From Azolla pinnata (Eukaryota > Streptophyta > Polypodiopsida > Salviniales > Salviniaceae), in NCBI GenBank assembly GCA_037176905.1, contig JBBBWG010013001.1, positions 17,935 to 81,934 of the forward strand: 64,000 bases of DNA. The letters are read 5' to 3'. The notes beneath the pieces are model-generated. The model was not told the origin of the DNA. It did no database searches and saw only the letters and a list, made by a program, of their open reading frames with translations. Shown here one piece after another: positions 35,913 through 47,900 of this stretch; the stretch's first letter is position 1, and the number at the start of each line of letters is the position of its first letter. The position numbers and the translations under genes are program-made.

Positions 35913-38900
35913 ATGGGCGTCTCTGCTAGCTGCCATAGCGACATTCAAAATGACCTTGTTTCAGCTATCGGAGAAGGAGATCTTCATCATGTCAGGATTC
36001 TTCTCACTCAAAAGCCAAAGCTTGTAAATGCCATTCTCTCTGACAAGGGTTTCTCTCCTCTGCATTATGCAGCTTCGCTTGGACAACCTGAGGTAAGTGC
36101 GTAAGCGCATACATACAGCGTAGCTTTTGCCATCTGTGAAATATTTCTGGTATTTAAAGTGTCGTTCTCAATGGATTCAATACGTGTTTCTGGAACTACA
36201 TGCTGGCTTTTGTCTATGGAGGTTTTTTTAATTCTCAGCGATTTCTTCGTCTTAGATGAGTTCAATTTCCATTTGTTGATTTGGTATGCTCATCCGTGAA
36301 TGATTCTGGTCGTTTGTTATGAGGCTTTGTTTCATAGAAAGTGGTCCAAAGATTCTTGTGTATTAAAATTAGTTCAGAAACATCATCCTCTCAGCAATGG
36401 GAAAATATCTACCTCGCGGATATACCTGGGACTGGTGCAACTTACATGTATTTCCAACCTATCTATATATATACCTGGGAACGCTGTAGTCTAAATCAAG
36501 AAAATGTTATTTTGCACATTAAAAATAGTTGAATCCTAAAGTAAATAATGCTTCCATCCATGCAAAATCTGGCATCTTTCCAACTCTGCTAGCAAGATCA
36601 GTAATGCTGTTATGCATAAGGATATTACTAGGGTTTAATTAAGACTGGGCCAAACTTATGCTAAAGTTTTTGTTGTGCCTGACTACCATTCTTCCTCATT
36701 CCTCAGTACCATTCGAGTTGTAGTCTACTCATATACATACTCGAATACATGCACATACATGCATTACACATGCATATAAGCATGTATGTCTGTATATATC
36801 TGTATGCTAATGATGTTGTATCATTTAAGTGTGAGCTGAACCACCCTTTATCTTCCCCTGCTGCTAGACTTAGAAAAGTGTGTCTCTGCTGCTAGACCGA
36901 AAACTCAATGATATCCTTGCTATAGGTTGTCTCACTTCTGTTGGCGAAAGGAGCTCCTGTGGATGTGTTGAACAAGATGAAACAGGTATATCAGACTGAA
37001 AGGATTTCCTAAGCTTCTCGTTTTCTTAGTATGGGGTCTTTTTCCTGGTATAGATAACAATGAACCTAATGTCATTGGATTCTTTTCTTTGCATCAATCA
37101 GACTCCGTTAATGCTTGCTTGTAAGAATGGAAGGGTTGCTTGCATTGAGCAGTTGATACAAAGTGGTGCCAATGTGAGTATGTTGTGGCATTGTATTTTT
37201 TTACTCTTTTTTTATGTCATTCTCTTAGTTTTTCCATAATCATTTCTTTGTCTCGCAACTTTCAGATCCTGACCTTTGATTCAACCCATGAGAGGACATG
37301 CTTGCATTATGCAGCCAAAGGTGGGCATCTACAGTGTCTCGAGAAAATCTTAGAAGCTGCAAGATCTCCTTTGGTTTCTCAGACATGGTGAGTTCTACCA
37401 TGCAAAGTTCTCATACATGAATTGTATTTTTATAGCTTGACTATGTGTGAGTTCTAACTATTTTAATGTAGGGGGTTCGATCGGTTCATCAATGTTCGGG
37501 ATGGGACTGGAGCCACAGCGTTGCACCTTGCAGCAAGCTCTTGCCAATCGATTCTTGTTCGGATGTTTCTAACAAATGGGGCCCTTGTTTGTGCTACTAC
37601 AACAAAAACAAGAAGCAACAGGTTAATATTTCTACACTCTGATCAATAAAGTAACTTGGCCAATGTTCAATTATCTACATATCTCTGTACTAAACTTGAG
37701 TCTACCCTGTGCTAGCCTTGCGTTTGGGAGCGCACCTCTGCATTTCGCAGCTCGAGGTGGATCGGTTGAATGTGTTAAAGAACTTCTGGCATGGGGTGCT
37801 GATAGGCTGCAGCGAAATTCTCGAGGGTACTTCATCAGTTCCATTGTCTTCTAAATGCTCAGAGTCTCATCATTTATTTAATGTTGATTGATGTATTTCA
37901 ATCCTCTGTTATCTGTTATCAACATATTGTTTTATAAATTTTGAGTTTTTCTTTTGTGCATGTGGCAGCTACACTCCCTTTTTCATAGCTATGAAGTATC
38001 GTAACACAGCATGTGCAGCTCTTCTCAATCCATTGGCTGCAGAGCCCTTAGTGTGGCCATCTCCATGGAAGTTCATGAGCAATCTTGAACCTGGAGCCAA
38101 AGCTCTTCTAGAGGCGGCCCTGGCACGGGCAAATGATGCATGGGAAAAGCGAATATTCTCTACCAGCTTACTAAATGAAGAAGAGACCGAGAGCTGTTGC
38201 ACTGAGGTGGGTTTCTTCATACACATTTGAATTGTCTATGAAATTGCAAGGTCGTTGATGAAAAAAAAACACCCGAAAGACAGACATTAACTGTTAAGAT
38301 GACCCATTAAAAGAGTTGATAAAGAAAAAAAATAGAAGGTGTTGAAATGATCTATCAGCACATGAATAGAATTTTGATGACATTTCCATGATAAATTTGT
38401 GAGCAGGTTAATGGAGAGGAGAGCGAGGTCTGCTGCATTTGCTTTGAGCGTGTATGCACAATAGAGGTCCTCAGCTGTGGGCATCAGATGTGTGCAAGAT
38501 GCACACTTGCATTATGCTGCCATAACAAGCCGAACCCATTAACGAATTGCTCCTTGGCTCTCTCATGCCCTTTCTGCCGTTGCAACATTGAGCAACTGCG
38601 CCAAGTTCAGCCCATGCAAGTTGAAAGAGCTACACCTAAAAAACATGAAGGTGAGAAGAATGGTGATGATTATGATGCTTGTGACATAAAAACAGAGGGG
38701 CAAGTTCCTGGCAAAGCTCTGGAAAAAAAGCATGAACATGAGAATGAAGAGGATGCTGAGAAAGATGAGGATCGAGACTTGAGTATGGAGTTAAGAGCTG
38801 CATCAAATCGATCGAAAAAGGGTTTAGATGTTGGGAGTAGTGGTGGTGCAGGTGGGTTCATGGGATTGGTTAGCAAAGGCTCGTTCCGGCTTATCTCTTC

Positions 38901-38982
38901 GGCTTGGGGCTCAAGTAGAGTGATGGATATTGACTGGGAAAATGAAAACCCACAGGAACAGAATAACCAGTTTGTAGCATGA
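35913..38982 (+). CDS. XB3-family ankyrin-RING E3 ubiquitin ligase (XBAT31-like)
   Basis: XB3/XBAT proteins are ankyrin-repeat RING-type E3 ubiquitin ligases. Eight exons: 35913-36092, 36926-36985, 37102-37173, 37266-37387, 37472-37621, 37716-37826, 37969-38206 and 38407-38982; GT-AG, phases close, 502 aa. The N-terminus MGVSASC fits the N-myristoylation signal seen in this family. Ankyrin repeats run from about residue 45 to 265: GFSPLHYAASLGQPE, TPLMLACKNGRVACIEQLI, RTCLHYAAKGGHLQCLEKIL, ATALHLAAS and APLHFAARGGSVECVKELL followed by AWGADRLQR. The family block AALLNPLAAEPLVWPSPWKF follows. A C3HC4 RING starts at about residue 320: CCICFERVCTIEVLSCGHQM, then CARCTLALCCHNKPNP and CPFCRC. The tail is acidic and ends with a FMGLVSKGSF-type motif common in XBAT31 relatives. 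Confidence 0.95.
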
Positions 38983-40514
38983 AGTTGAAGTCAAGCTAAC
39001 ATATTCATTTTTTGGTTGATTCTTTCGATTTTTGGCTCATGGATACTGACACCTAATGTTAGTTATGAGTCTTGGCACAACCTCAATTTGGCCAAAAAGC
39101 TCAGCTGCCTGTGATTTCCTTGCTGCAATCGGTGATCGGAAAGAGCTGCTTCACCTACATAAAAAAGCATTTTGGATTAGGCTGGCTACCTGCTTGATGA
39201 AAACCAAGAGATGAATTTGGATACGACCATTGGAGGACGGGATCAAATTTATGGAACTTCAAAATGCGTATCGTGTGATAAAGTTTCATAATCCTCGCTG
39301 TTTTCGAAAAAATGCATCTTTGCTTCTTAATGATTACTCATATCTCCATATTTGCTTCTTCATTATAGCTCCTTTCCAAACCCATTTTTGTGATATGTTG
39401 TAGCAGATCTTTGACCAATCCTGCAACATGGAGTGATGATTTAATTCTTTGTACTTAAAAGACACCTCAAAGATATGAAAACAAAGTGATTTCCTTTGCC
39501 GTATAACTTTGTCTATGGTAATGAATCTCTGATGGTGAAGGTGACGGTGTGAAAAAGTTATGGTAGCTTTCTTGTGTTATGGAATCCAAGAAAAGACCAG
39601 AAAAGTCATGGAATTGCAAAAAGAAAATGCACCCAGAAAAATTTTGGATTCTAATCGACAGCCCAATAAATCGATCACTTGTACATGAATTCATCTTTGG
39701 CTGATCAAATTGAAAGACGATCAGTAAGTCAACAGTACCAAATCTATCAACCAACCGATCCATCGAATTTCTGAAGACAATCAAGAAGAAGGGATGGGAA
39801 GCATTTTGGTCCCATGTTTAAGAGCCGATTTTTGTTTCTATGTGGCAATTGGCAATTTAGGATGTTAGATCAATGATAAATTAGCTGCTGTGCATTAGCG
39901 TCAAATTGCTAATTTGCAATTATTTGGGGTGTCAATTCGTAGCTTATAGCTCCCATCATACTGCTTTTGTTAAATCTTTTTTGTTCTCTTTACTTGCAAA
40001 CTACTCTGTTTTCACTTCTCAGGCAAGTCTGCATTTGAGAGAGAGACAGAGACAGAGAGAAGGAATTCTATAACCAGCCTTTGTGGGCAATTCTCAGAGG
40101 ACTCGGAAATCCCGCTCTACCGCCCCTGATCAAGCCTTCTTTGTTTGTGGTTAGTTTGGTCCACTTCCGTCTCCACAATGTATTCTAATTCTTCCCTTCC
40201 TTTGTTCTGTCTCCTTCAGTTTTGAACCGAGTCAATCGCTGCTTTGAGAACTTTGCTTGTAGAGTGTTCACCGTTGAATCAGAAAAGGGTCCTCAATGAG
40301 TCCCGCATTTGATGCTGAAGGAAGAGATCAGACGTGCTTCCCTTCCCTCACAAGCGCTTCATTTCCGATGTAGATGCATACCTATGCGAAACCATATATA
40401 AACTTGTGTTATGCGGTTGCTGTGTCTATGCTTGTGCTTTACGTACAATGCTCAGTCGAGAGACATATATTGTTTGGTAGTGTATCTTCATTTTGTTGCA
40501 CAAGGTTCGTCACC
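38983..40514. other. Intergenic between XB3-type gene and polygalacturonase
   Basis: Likely XB3 3' UTR, then AT-rich sequence, then a GAGA run near 40036-40060 ahead of the polygalacturonase. The polygalacturonase frame stays open upstream to an ATG at 40374, so that ATG is an alternative start. No independent gene seen. Confidence 0.55.
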
Positions 40515-43500
40515 ATGTGCAGTTTCTTCGTTCTTAGTATTGCTCTTATGCTAATCCTTCACAGGCATGTTGACGCTGCATCACGCTTTTGGCCATGTCC
40601 AAAATCAGCTCTGAGGAATGGATTATGTAGTGTTGTTGATGGATATGGAAATGATCACGTCCAAGGTGTACATGGAAGCGACAGTCGATATGGAAAAGAT
40701 AGTTTTCTGAATCGTGTTCAGAATGGATATGAAAATGCTTATCCTCTGAGTGAAGGTGATGATGGGCACGGAAAAGGTTATATTATGCACAGAGGAGATG
40801 ATGGGCTTAGAAAAGATTATATTTTGCATGGAGGTGATGACGGGTACGAAGAAGATCATATCCAGTTTGGGTGGGCAAATGATGATGATGATGATGATGA
40901 TGGAGGTTGGCCTGCATACAATGTCGTCAATGTTGATTGGTACGACGCGATGGGTGATGGGGTTACAGATGATTCCCAGGTATGATATTAATTTTACTCA
41001 CCTTTACCTTGTTTCTTTCGCCAAGCTACTCCATTTTTTAGGAGCATAATCCTGTTTGGGGTTATGCTGTTTAAAACATTTTCCTTAATGTAAAAGCTAT
41101 TATGGCATGTTTGTTCTCTCATTAATATTCTGGGTTTGCAGGCATTTGCTGATGCTTGGAGTGATGCGTGTGCATTAGACTCCGCGGTTTTAATGATTCC
41201 TCAGAATAGAACTTATCTTTTGAGCCCTTTGGAATTGAAAGGCCCTTGTGGGAGCAAATTCACTGTAGAGGTAACAAAAGTTCTGCGGCCAAAAATACTG
41301 CATAATGTCGATTTTGTGACGTTGAAAATGTTTTCTTAGGTTGAAAAATTAGAGCTTGTTTTCTTAGGGACCAAAATTGGAGATTTGTAACCAAGTTTGT
41401 GACAATCTATCATAATTTTCTGTTTTGTTGAAGTTTTCTCAGGAGGCAAAATTAGGCATAGATATGTATCGATTTGCAACCAAATTTGTGCAACTCTATC
41501 ATAATTTCCTGTTTTGTTGAAGTTGGAATATCTGGGGCATAAACCAAAAAAAAGTATATATAGATTTGTGACCGAATTTGTGGTAATCTACCATGATTTC
41601 CTGTTTCTTGATGTTCTCTTAGGGGACAAAATTAGACATAGATATATGAAAATTGGTGCTACTCTATCATAATTCCCTGTTATTTATGCACAAGGAAATT
41701 ATCTCATGTGTTATTATGAGATCATATAATATACTGGCAGCTAAATACTTTTGCAAAATGCATAAACAACTTATCACAGTTCTTGTGAGAGGCTAGACTT
41801 TGTCATGTCTCTGTAGTTGGCAGGGACCTTGATCGCACCTTCAGACCCGAGTAGTTGGAACAAGACAAGCTCAAATGCGTGGCTTCATTTCAGTCAATTG
41901 GATGATTTCCGAGTTGAAGGTGGGGGTAGTATTAATGGACAAGGGCAGCAATGGTGGGCACAATCTTGTAAGAAAAACAAAACCAATGTATGTATACATA
42001 AAACCTTTCTTTCTTCATATCTTGATTTTGTAAATTTGCAACTATATTGTATGCGGATAAGGTTGTCAATGTCACATTCGTTTTTTTGTTTCGCAGAAAT
42101 GCTTCGACGCACCCACTGTAAGTGACAATGAACCATTAATGGATCGGCGCAAGTAAACCGAAATGTTTAATACCCCATTGAGTTGGGTAGATTGTTGAAT
42201 TTTGTTTTTTGGCAGGCTTTAAAGTTCAGTAGAGTCAACGGTTTGCAGTTAAGAAGTATACAGAGTATTGATAGTCCGCAGATTCATATCTTTTTTTCCA
42301 ATTGCTTTGGTGTTCGTGCTTTTGATGTGGAAGTCCAAGCGCCGGGAGACAGCCCAAACACAGACGGAATACATGTTGCAGGTTCTCAAAATGTCCTAAT
42401 ACAGGATGCCAACATTCAAACCGGTATGATACTTCTTTGAAGCCATAATCATCAGCCATTTCTAGGATTTGGTATCAGCAACGAGAGGGTTTCCATGTGT
42501 CTTTTGAAAACCACATTTAATTGGCTGAGACTGGTTTCCATGTGTCTCAATTTGTACACAATGAGACTGACTCCTCCTATTTTGAAGAGCCTTGGGCATT
42601 CTAATTTTTCATTACCTAAGAATGAATTTACGCTCTAATAACTTATGATCGATTTAATTGCCCTCTCTTGTTTGTGCCTGGCCTTTCATGTACCTCTTTG
42701 AATGATGGTATCGGCACTTCTAATATTATTTGCAGTTGATGGTTCACAGGCGATGATTGTATATCTATTGTAAGCGGTTCTACCGACATACGGGTGAAAA
42801 ATGTCACATGTGGGCCAGGACATGGAATAAGGTGTGCGATGCATCTAAGTTTCTACTTCTTATTTATTCTTGGTTTCAACACCCGGAAAAGCTATGCATG
42901 TGAGAATAGAATGGGGATCTAACGAATCACTGGGGAACATGTTGATTGATTTGATCAAAAGCATTGGAAGCCTTGGAAAGGGTGGGAGCAACGATCATGT
43001 TACACTTGTGGTAGTCGATGGAGCGAAGCTCACAGGCACCACAAACGGTCTTCGCATCAAGACATGGAAAGTAAGGAAATCAGATTAGAAAAAACCCTCG
43101 GAAGATGTCAGTCTGCTTGTTTGAAAAATCGGGTTAAATCTTGTGCTTAAAACCCACAGGATGGCACCGGATCGGCTGTCGGTTTTCGGTTCCAGAATGT
43201 GGAGATGAATAACGTCTCGTACCCGATTATAATCGACCAGAGCTATTGCGATTGGCCAAACATTTGTCCCGTCAACGAGGTTTCGCTCCACTATTTTGAA
43301 TCAGCTTTTCACCGATTTGTATTCAGTTTTTGCTTGCTTGTGTTTCTGGTATCAACTCAACCAATTTGTCCTCCCTTGTCTGGAGCATGGGATTTTCTCG
43401 TTCTCTTTTGTGCTTATTTAGTATGGGGAAGTTTGATCAGGGTGATAAGAGGTTTTTTTCATCGCTTACTTTGGTTGAAATCGATGCAGACTTCCGCTGT

Positions 43501-43759
43501 ACAAGTGAGTCAGATATTTTATCGCAACATTTGGGGAACATCAGCAACGAAGCAAGCGATAAAGCTTGCGTGCAGCCCCCTCACGCCTTGCACCGGCCTC
43601 CGTTTCGAGAACATCAACTTGATGCCAGCCGCCAAATCGAAGCCGAATATCACCTCATTTTGCCAAAGTGCGCAGGGCGTCATAGCTGGTATCATCGTTC
43701 CGAATCTCGATTGCTTGCAATCCCCGCAGCCTAGATGGGATCTCTCCTCGTTAGAGTGA
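40515..43759 (+). CDS. GH28 polygalacturonase, secreted, with acidic repeat extension
   Basis: This is a glycoside hydrolase family 28 pectin-degrading enzyme of the plant cell wall. Nine exons: 40515-40979, 41142-41270, 41817-41987, 42097-42117 (21 bases), 42216-42423, 42750-42831, 42962-43070, 43160-43279 and 43490-43759; GT-AG, phases close, 524 aa. The start at 40515 (CACCATGTGC) gives a signal peptide ([20 protein letters not shown], then AASR); an in-frame ATG at 40374 is the alternative. Residues 43-130 are a Gly/Asp/His/Tyr repeat extension. GH28 begins at [20 protein letters not shown]. The four GH28 active-site motifs are present: SPNTDGIHV (about 309-316), GDDCISI (332-338), CGPGHGIS (352-359) and RIKTW (390-394). 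All catalytic Asp and the His and Arg-Lys are intact, so it should be active. Confidence 0.93.
41330..41700. repeat. Diverged tandem repeat in polygalacturonase intron 2
   Basis: Three to four units of about 100-120 bases share TCTTAGG(G/T), CAAAATTAG, AGATTTGTAACCAA(G/A)TTTGT, AATCTATCATAATTT and CCTGTTTTGTTGAAG. Conservation is moderate. Confidence 0.8.
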
Positions 43760-44903
43760 AAGAAAAAAAAACCATTCGATTTGGTTTCTAATTCCTTTGT
43801 TATGTGTGATGATTAACAAATTATATGATGTCAAAACGAATCTGTGGTATATCCTCTTTCATTCACAATCTTGTGTATGTATACCTCAGCTGCATTTGGA
43901 AGAAGAGATCATAAGAGTTATTCAGAGCATTTTTGATATGGAAAAGTTTTAAAACTTCTCTGACATCTTCTTTGATTTGTTATTTTGAGGATTATGGCAA
44001 CACCTTAATGAGTTCAAGAAGCATTATGTAAGTTTGAGAAAATAGAGACCTTAAACCAATACTATGACCTCGTCAAAAGACCTTTTCATTCTTTCTGTGA
44101 CATTTGATCTTTGGAATAAAAATAAGCTTCAAAGAGGACAGTTTTTGCTTTGGAAACAATGACAGTGTTAGAGCCTTTTTTGTGCACAGATCACAAAATT
44201 TCAAAACGTACACAATCTGAAGGATGTCTCAAACAGCTAAAAAACCATAATTTCTGTACAAAAGAAGAGGACATCGATCATGCACATGAAGAAGAACTCG
44301 TAAAGTTAGCGCATTCTTAAGTTAAATTTACTGCAAAGCTTCAGCATATTCTCCTTCGGATTGTAATACAAGATAAGCTCAGCATGAAGAATGCAAATAT
44401 CGATCGACAGTAGTTCTGTTATAACACACGTTTACATCTGACTGAACTCGAAGACCTTTAAAAGAAAATTTGTTGCCATTAGACTTTTTACATCCAAACA
44501 TTTGCAAGACTCACCACAAGCAGCTAAGAGACGATTTTCTGCGAGAAAGAAACAGCTTTGATCTCGTTATATATATAGAAGCATTCAATGATGGAGACCA
44601 CAAATAGCTGTGTATTATTTTAATTAACACTATTGAAGTAAACACCCTCACTTGCAAAGATCAACTGCGCCGAAGGAAAAATCCATGTTAGAATTTCCAG
44701 CCGTATATACCAAAAAAGGATGTTTTAAAGAACTTTGGAAAATTCTCAGGGTTTCATAATGGACTATTTAATACATTTCATCACCTTGGCAATGCTACTC
44801 AGATATGCCATGAGAATTTCTAAGACCACACATTTCCTGCTAACAATTTGGTAGACAAAACCATTTGGTAGTTATAATAAACTACCATTTTTAAATCCCA
44901 CTC
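43760..44903. other. Convergent intergenic region
   Basis: The polygalacturonase (plus) and ERDJ2 (minus) genes converge here, so both 3' UTRs lie in this interval. The sequence is AT-rich with no gene-like frame or repeat that I can see. Confidence 0.6.
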
Positions 44904-47900
44904 CTATGACTCATCTTCCGATTCTTCATCCTCGGAACTTTGTTTTGTCTCAACGGAGCCTTTCTTCGCATCAGCCTTTTTCGGCTCTCCTTCACCCTCT
45001 TCATCACTATATTCACTCTCATAGTCTTCATCGTAGGCCATTTCCTCCTCCTCTTCATCTTCAAGCCCATCTTCAGCATATGCACCGTCATCAGCTACAA
45101 TTGACCTCGTCCCTGCTCGGCTCCTCTTACTGACTTTCAGCTTCACGCTGACCTTCTTATCGCAACTTATCCATGTATTTGATAGGCAGAAAGCTGTGAG
45201 ATTATAGTTTCCTTCAAGAGGTGCTTGAAACTTCATTACCACGAGTCTGGATCCTGATTTTACTCTCGAAACAGCTTCTTTTACAGCTGCATTAACTTCC
45301 CTATCACTAGCGCCGGTACCTTCCATTGACTCTTGCACTGATTTAGAGGCTGCTAGAACACCAGCGGCTTCATCCAGAAACGAAACCCGCTGAGAGACCC
45401 ATATGAAGTTTTTGCTAGTATCTGCTAGAAGCACCCAATATGTTTCGTCTTTATGATATGGGAAGTATGGTGCATGTGGATGTCCCACTATCAGTCCATT
45501 GCCCCTGCTCAAGGAGACCCAAGCTCTCATGGTTACAATGTCACCTTGTTGTATACCTTCCTCTCCCTCAGTCTCACAAGTAACATCCAAGGATATCACC
45601 GGCATCATTTGTAAAACTACTTCTACATCATCTGCTTCCTGATCTGTGAAGTCGCCTTTAGAGATGAGTAGCTCCCTACGCTCACTGACACTAAGGTCCC
45701 GCAACTCTTGCAAAGATCTCACTTTCTGCAAGAACATGCTAGCTCTTTATCAGCTTATTAAAAAAACGGGAGAAGTTCAGTCTCTGCGGGACATGTTTGG
45801 CATAATGTTTACTGAAACTTCATCCTAATTCCTTGAGGAAAAAGAGTTTTACCTTGCGTCCAATCTTCTTTACAGTCTGCTCAGAGAAGTGAGGGAGTTG
45901 CAAAAATGAGGCAATGCCCTCTGCACTGCCAACTGCACGATCAGAAACCTTCCTTGCACTCAATGGTACGCCCTGGATAAAAGTACGTGCTTGTATGAGA
46001 CGAAAAAGACACTTTCTATTGTTCCTGGATCACTAAGGAGTATGCATTCATTAATTACACCATGTGGAATAAACACAAATTTGCCCTATAGATTAAACAC
46101 AAGCCGACCTGAATAATGTTTTGAGAAAGTTCCATAACTCCAAGCGCAGGGCAGAGCCAGCCATATCCCTCTGCATTTCTTGCAGCAACAGCCATCTGTT
46201 GCAGAAAAGTGTTCAGCATCTTCTATGCCAAGAAAAGTAAAAGAGCAAGAAACATAAAGAATGACTAGAATTCACACTAACCTTCATTAATTCCTCTAGC
46301 AATCGTGGGGCTAACCGCAGAATATGTGCAAAATCTGCTTGAAGAGCAACAGGTACATTTGCTGCTTCTCTACTTAATTGGGCTAATAACAAAAGCTCCG
46401 TCTGCATGGTTTAAATAAGTTAAAAAATATATTTTAAACACGGGGACTGAGAAATAAAGAAGTTGAATTCATTACTGTTCTACGAATAGGTACCAGCTCT
46501 AGTCATAGCACGTTACCAACTTGATCACCACATTAAATGAATGGCCGAGGACTCAGTTTTATTATGAACATGAGTTATCCTGTGTCTTTTCTATGTTCAG
46601 AAGAAACTCCTGAACAGATACTGACACAGCCTCAATATGGAAGGACCATGCATACTCATAACATAGAGGCTCTCCAGACATGTATCATAAATAACTTGCA
46701 AACAGGAGTAATGTTTCAATTGGTTTTGAAACACTTCATATGTCTCCTCCAGCATTTCTGGTCAACAGCCTTCTTTAAGATAATAGTTCATGATGTATAG
46801 GCTGAGCGAAGACAGCAAGGTAGTACCTTCACAAGTGCCGGATGCTGCTTCCAAAACTTCGCCTGGTCCTGCTTCAAGCTTTTTGGGTTGAGATTCAGCT
46901 CACTCCGGACCACAACAAAAAGCTTCTGCAAAGGTTCCTCATCACTACGCCGAACCGGAATTTCAATATACTCCGATGCTTTGATAAAAACATCCATTAC
47001 TTTACTGCACACATGAACCCTTAGTAAGAGAAGATCCTCTGCATGTTCAAACTTTAATTAAGAGACTGTCTACATGATGATGCAAACTGACAAGTGTGTC
47101 TATATATAGTAATGATAAAAAGGTTTTTCTTCGTTTGATGTCAACTTGTACATTAATTCAGCTGCCATAAGTTTCCAAGGTCTCAGGGAGGCAATCCTAC
47201 TAGTTAAAACAAACAGCCTGAGATCAAAGCTAGCATCCTCTGGTCTAGAAAATAACTACGCATCTTTTCTACTGGCATCTATGAAAGGTTGCTAAGCAGC
47301 TTACGGACATGCAGTTGACCTTGGATTCACGTCTACGATATTAGGCCTGTTTAAATAATCATTGCCCTGGGAGTTGAAAGAGAAATGCTTAGGGGCATGA
47401 ACAACGTCCTCTCTGTATTCTTAACACCATAAATGGTAATACCCAATCAGATTAGGAATGGAAAATTAGAGTTACCTCTTTACATGTTATGACTAGAGAT
47501 CAGAGGCCATTCTAAGACAGCATAGAATGTGAGTGTTAACACACTCAAAAGGACGTCATGACAAGTGGTGTGTAGGCAAGGGGTGGACATGCATAGTAGC
47601 TTGAGGCATCCAAGTTACTATATAAGAGCATGGCCTAAGGTAGAGAGGTGAAGCTGGAGACACACCCAAATTCCATCTCTAGAATAGTTTTCTCATCACC
47701 TCCAGCATCTTCAAGGGTGTCACATTGAGAGAGAAAGAGAGAGAGCATGAGACTAAGGTCATGACATTACCTTTAAGATTTGTTATTTATGGTTGTTTAA
47801 GAATCTAATTAGGGAAATTCGGGGCTGATGTGATTATGAAGTGACAAATATGTAATTGGAAGCAAAATGTAAATATACACTAGGAACGATAAAAAGTTAC

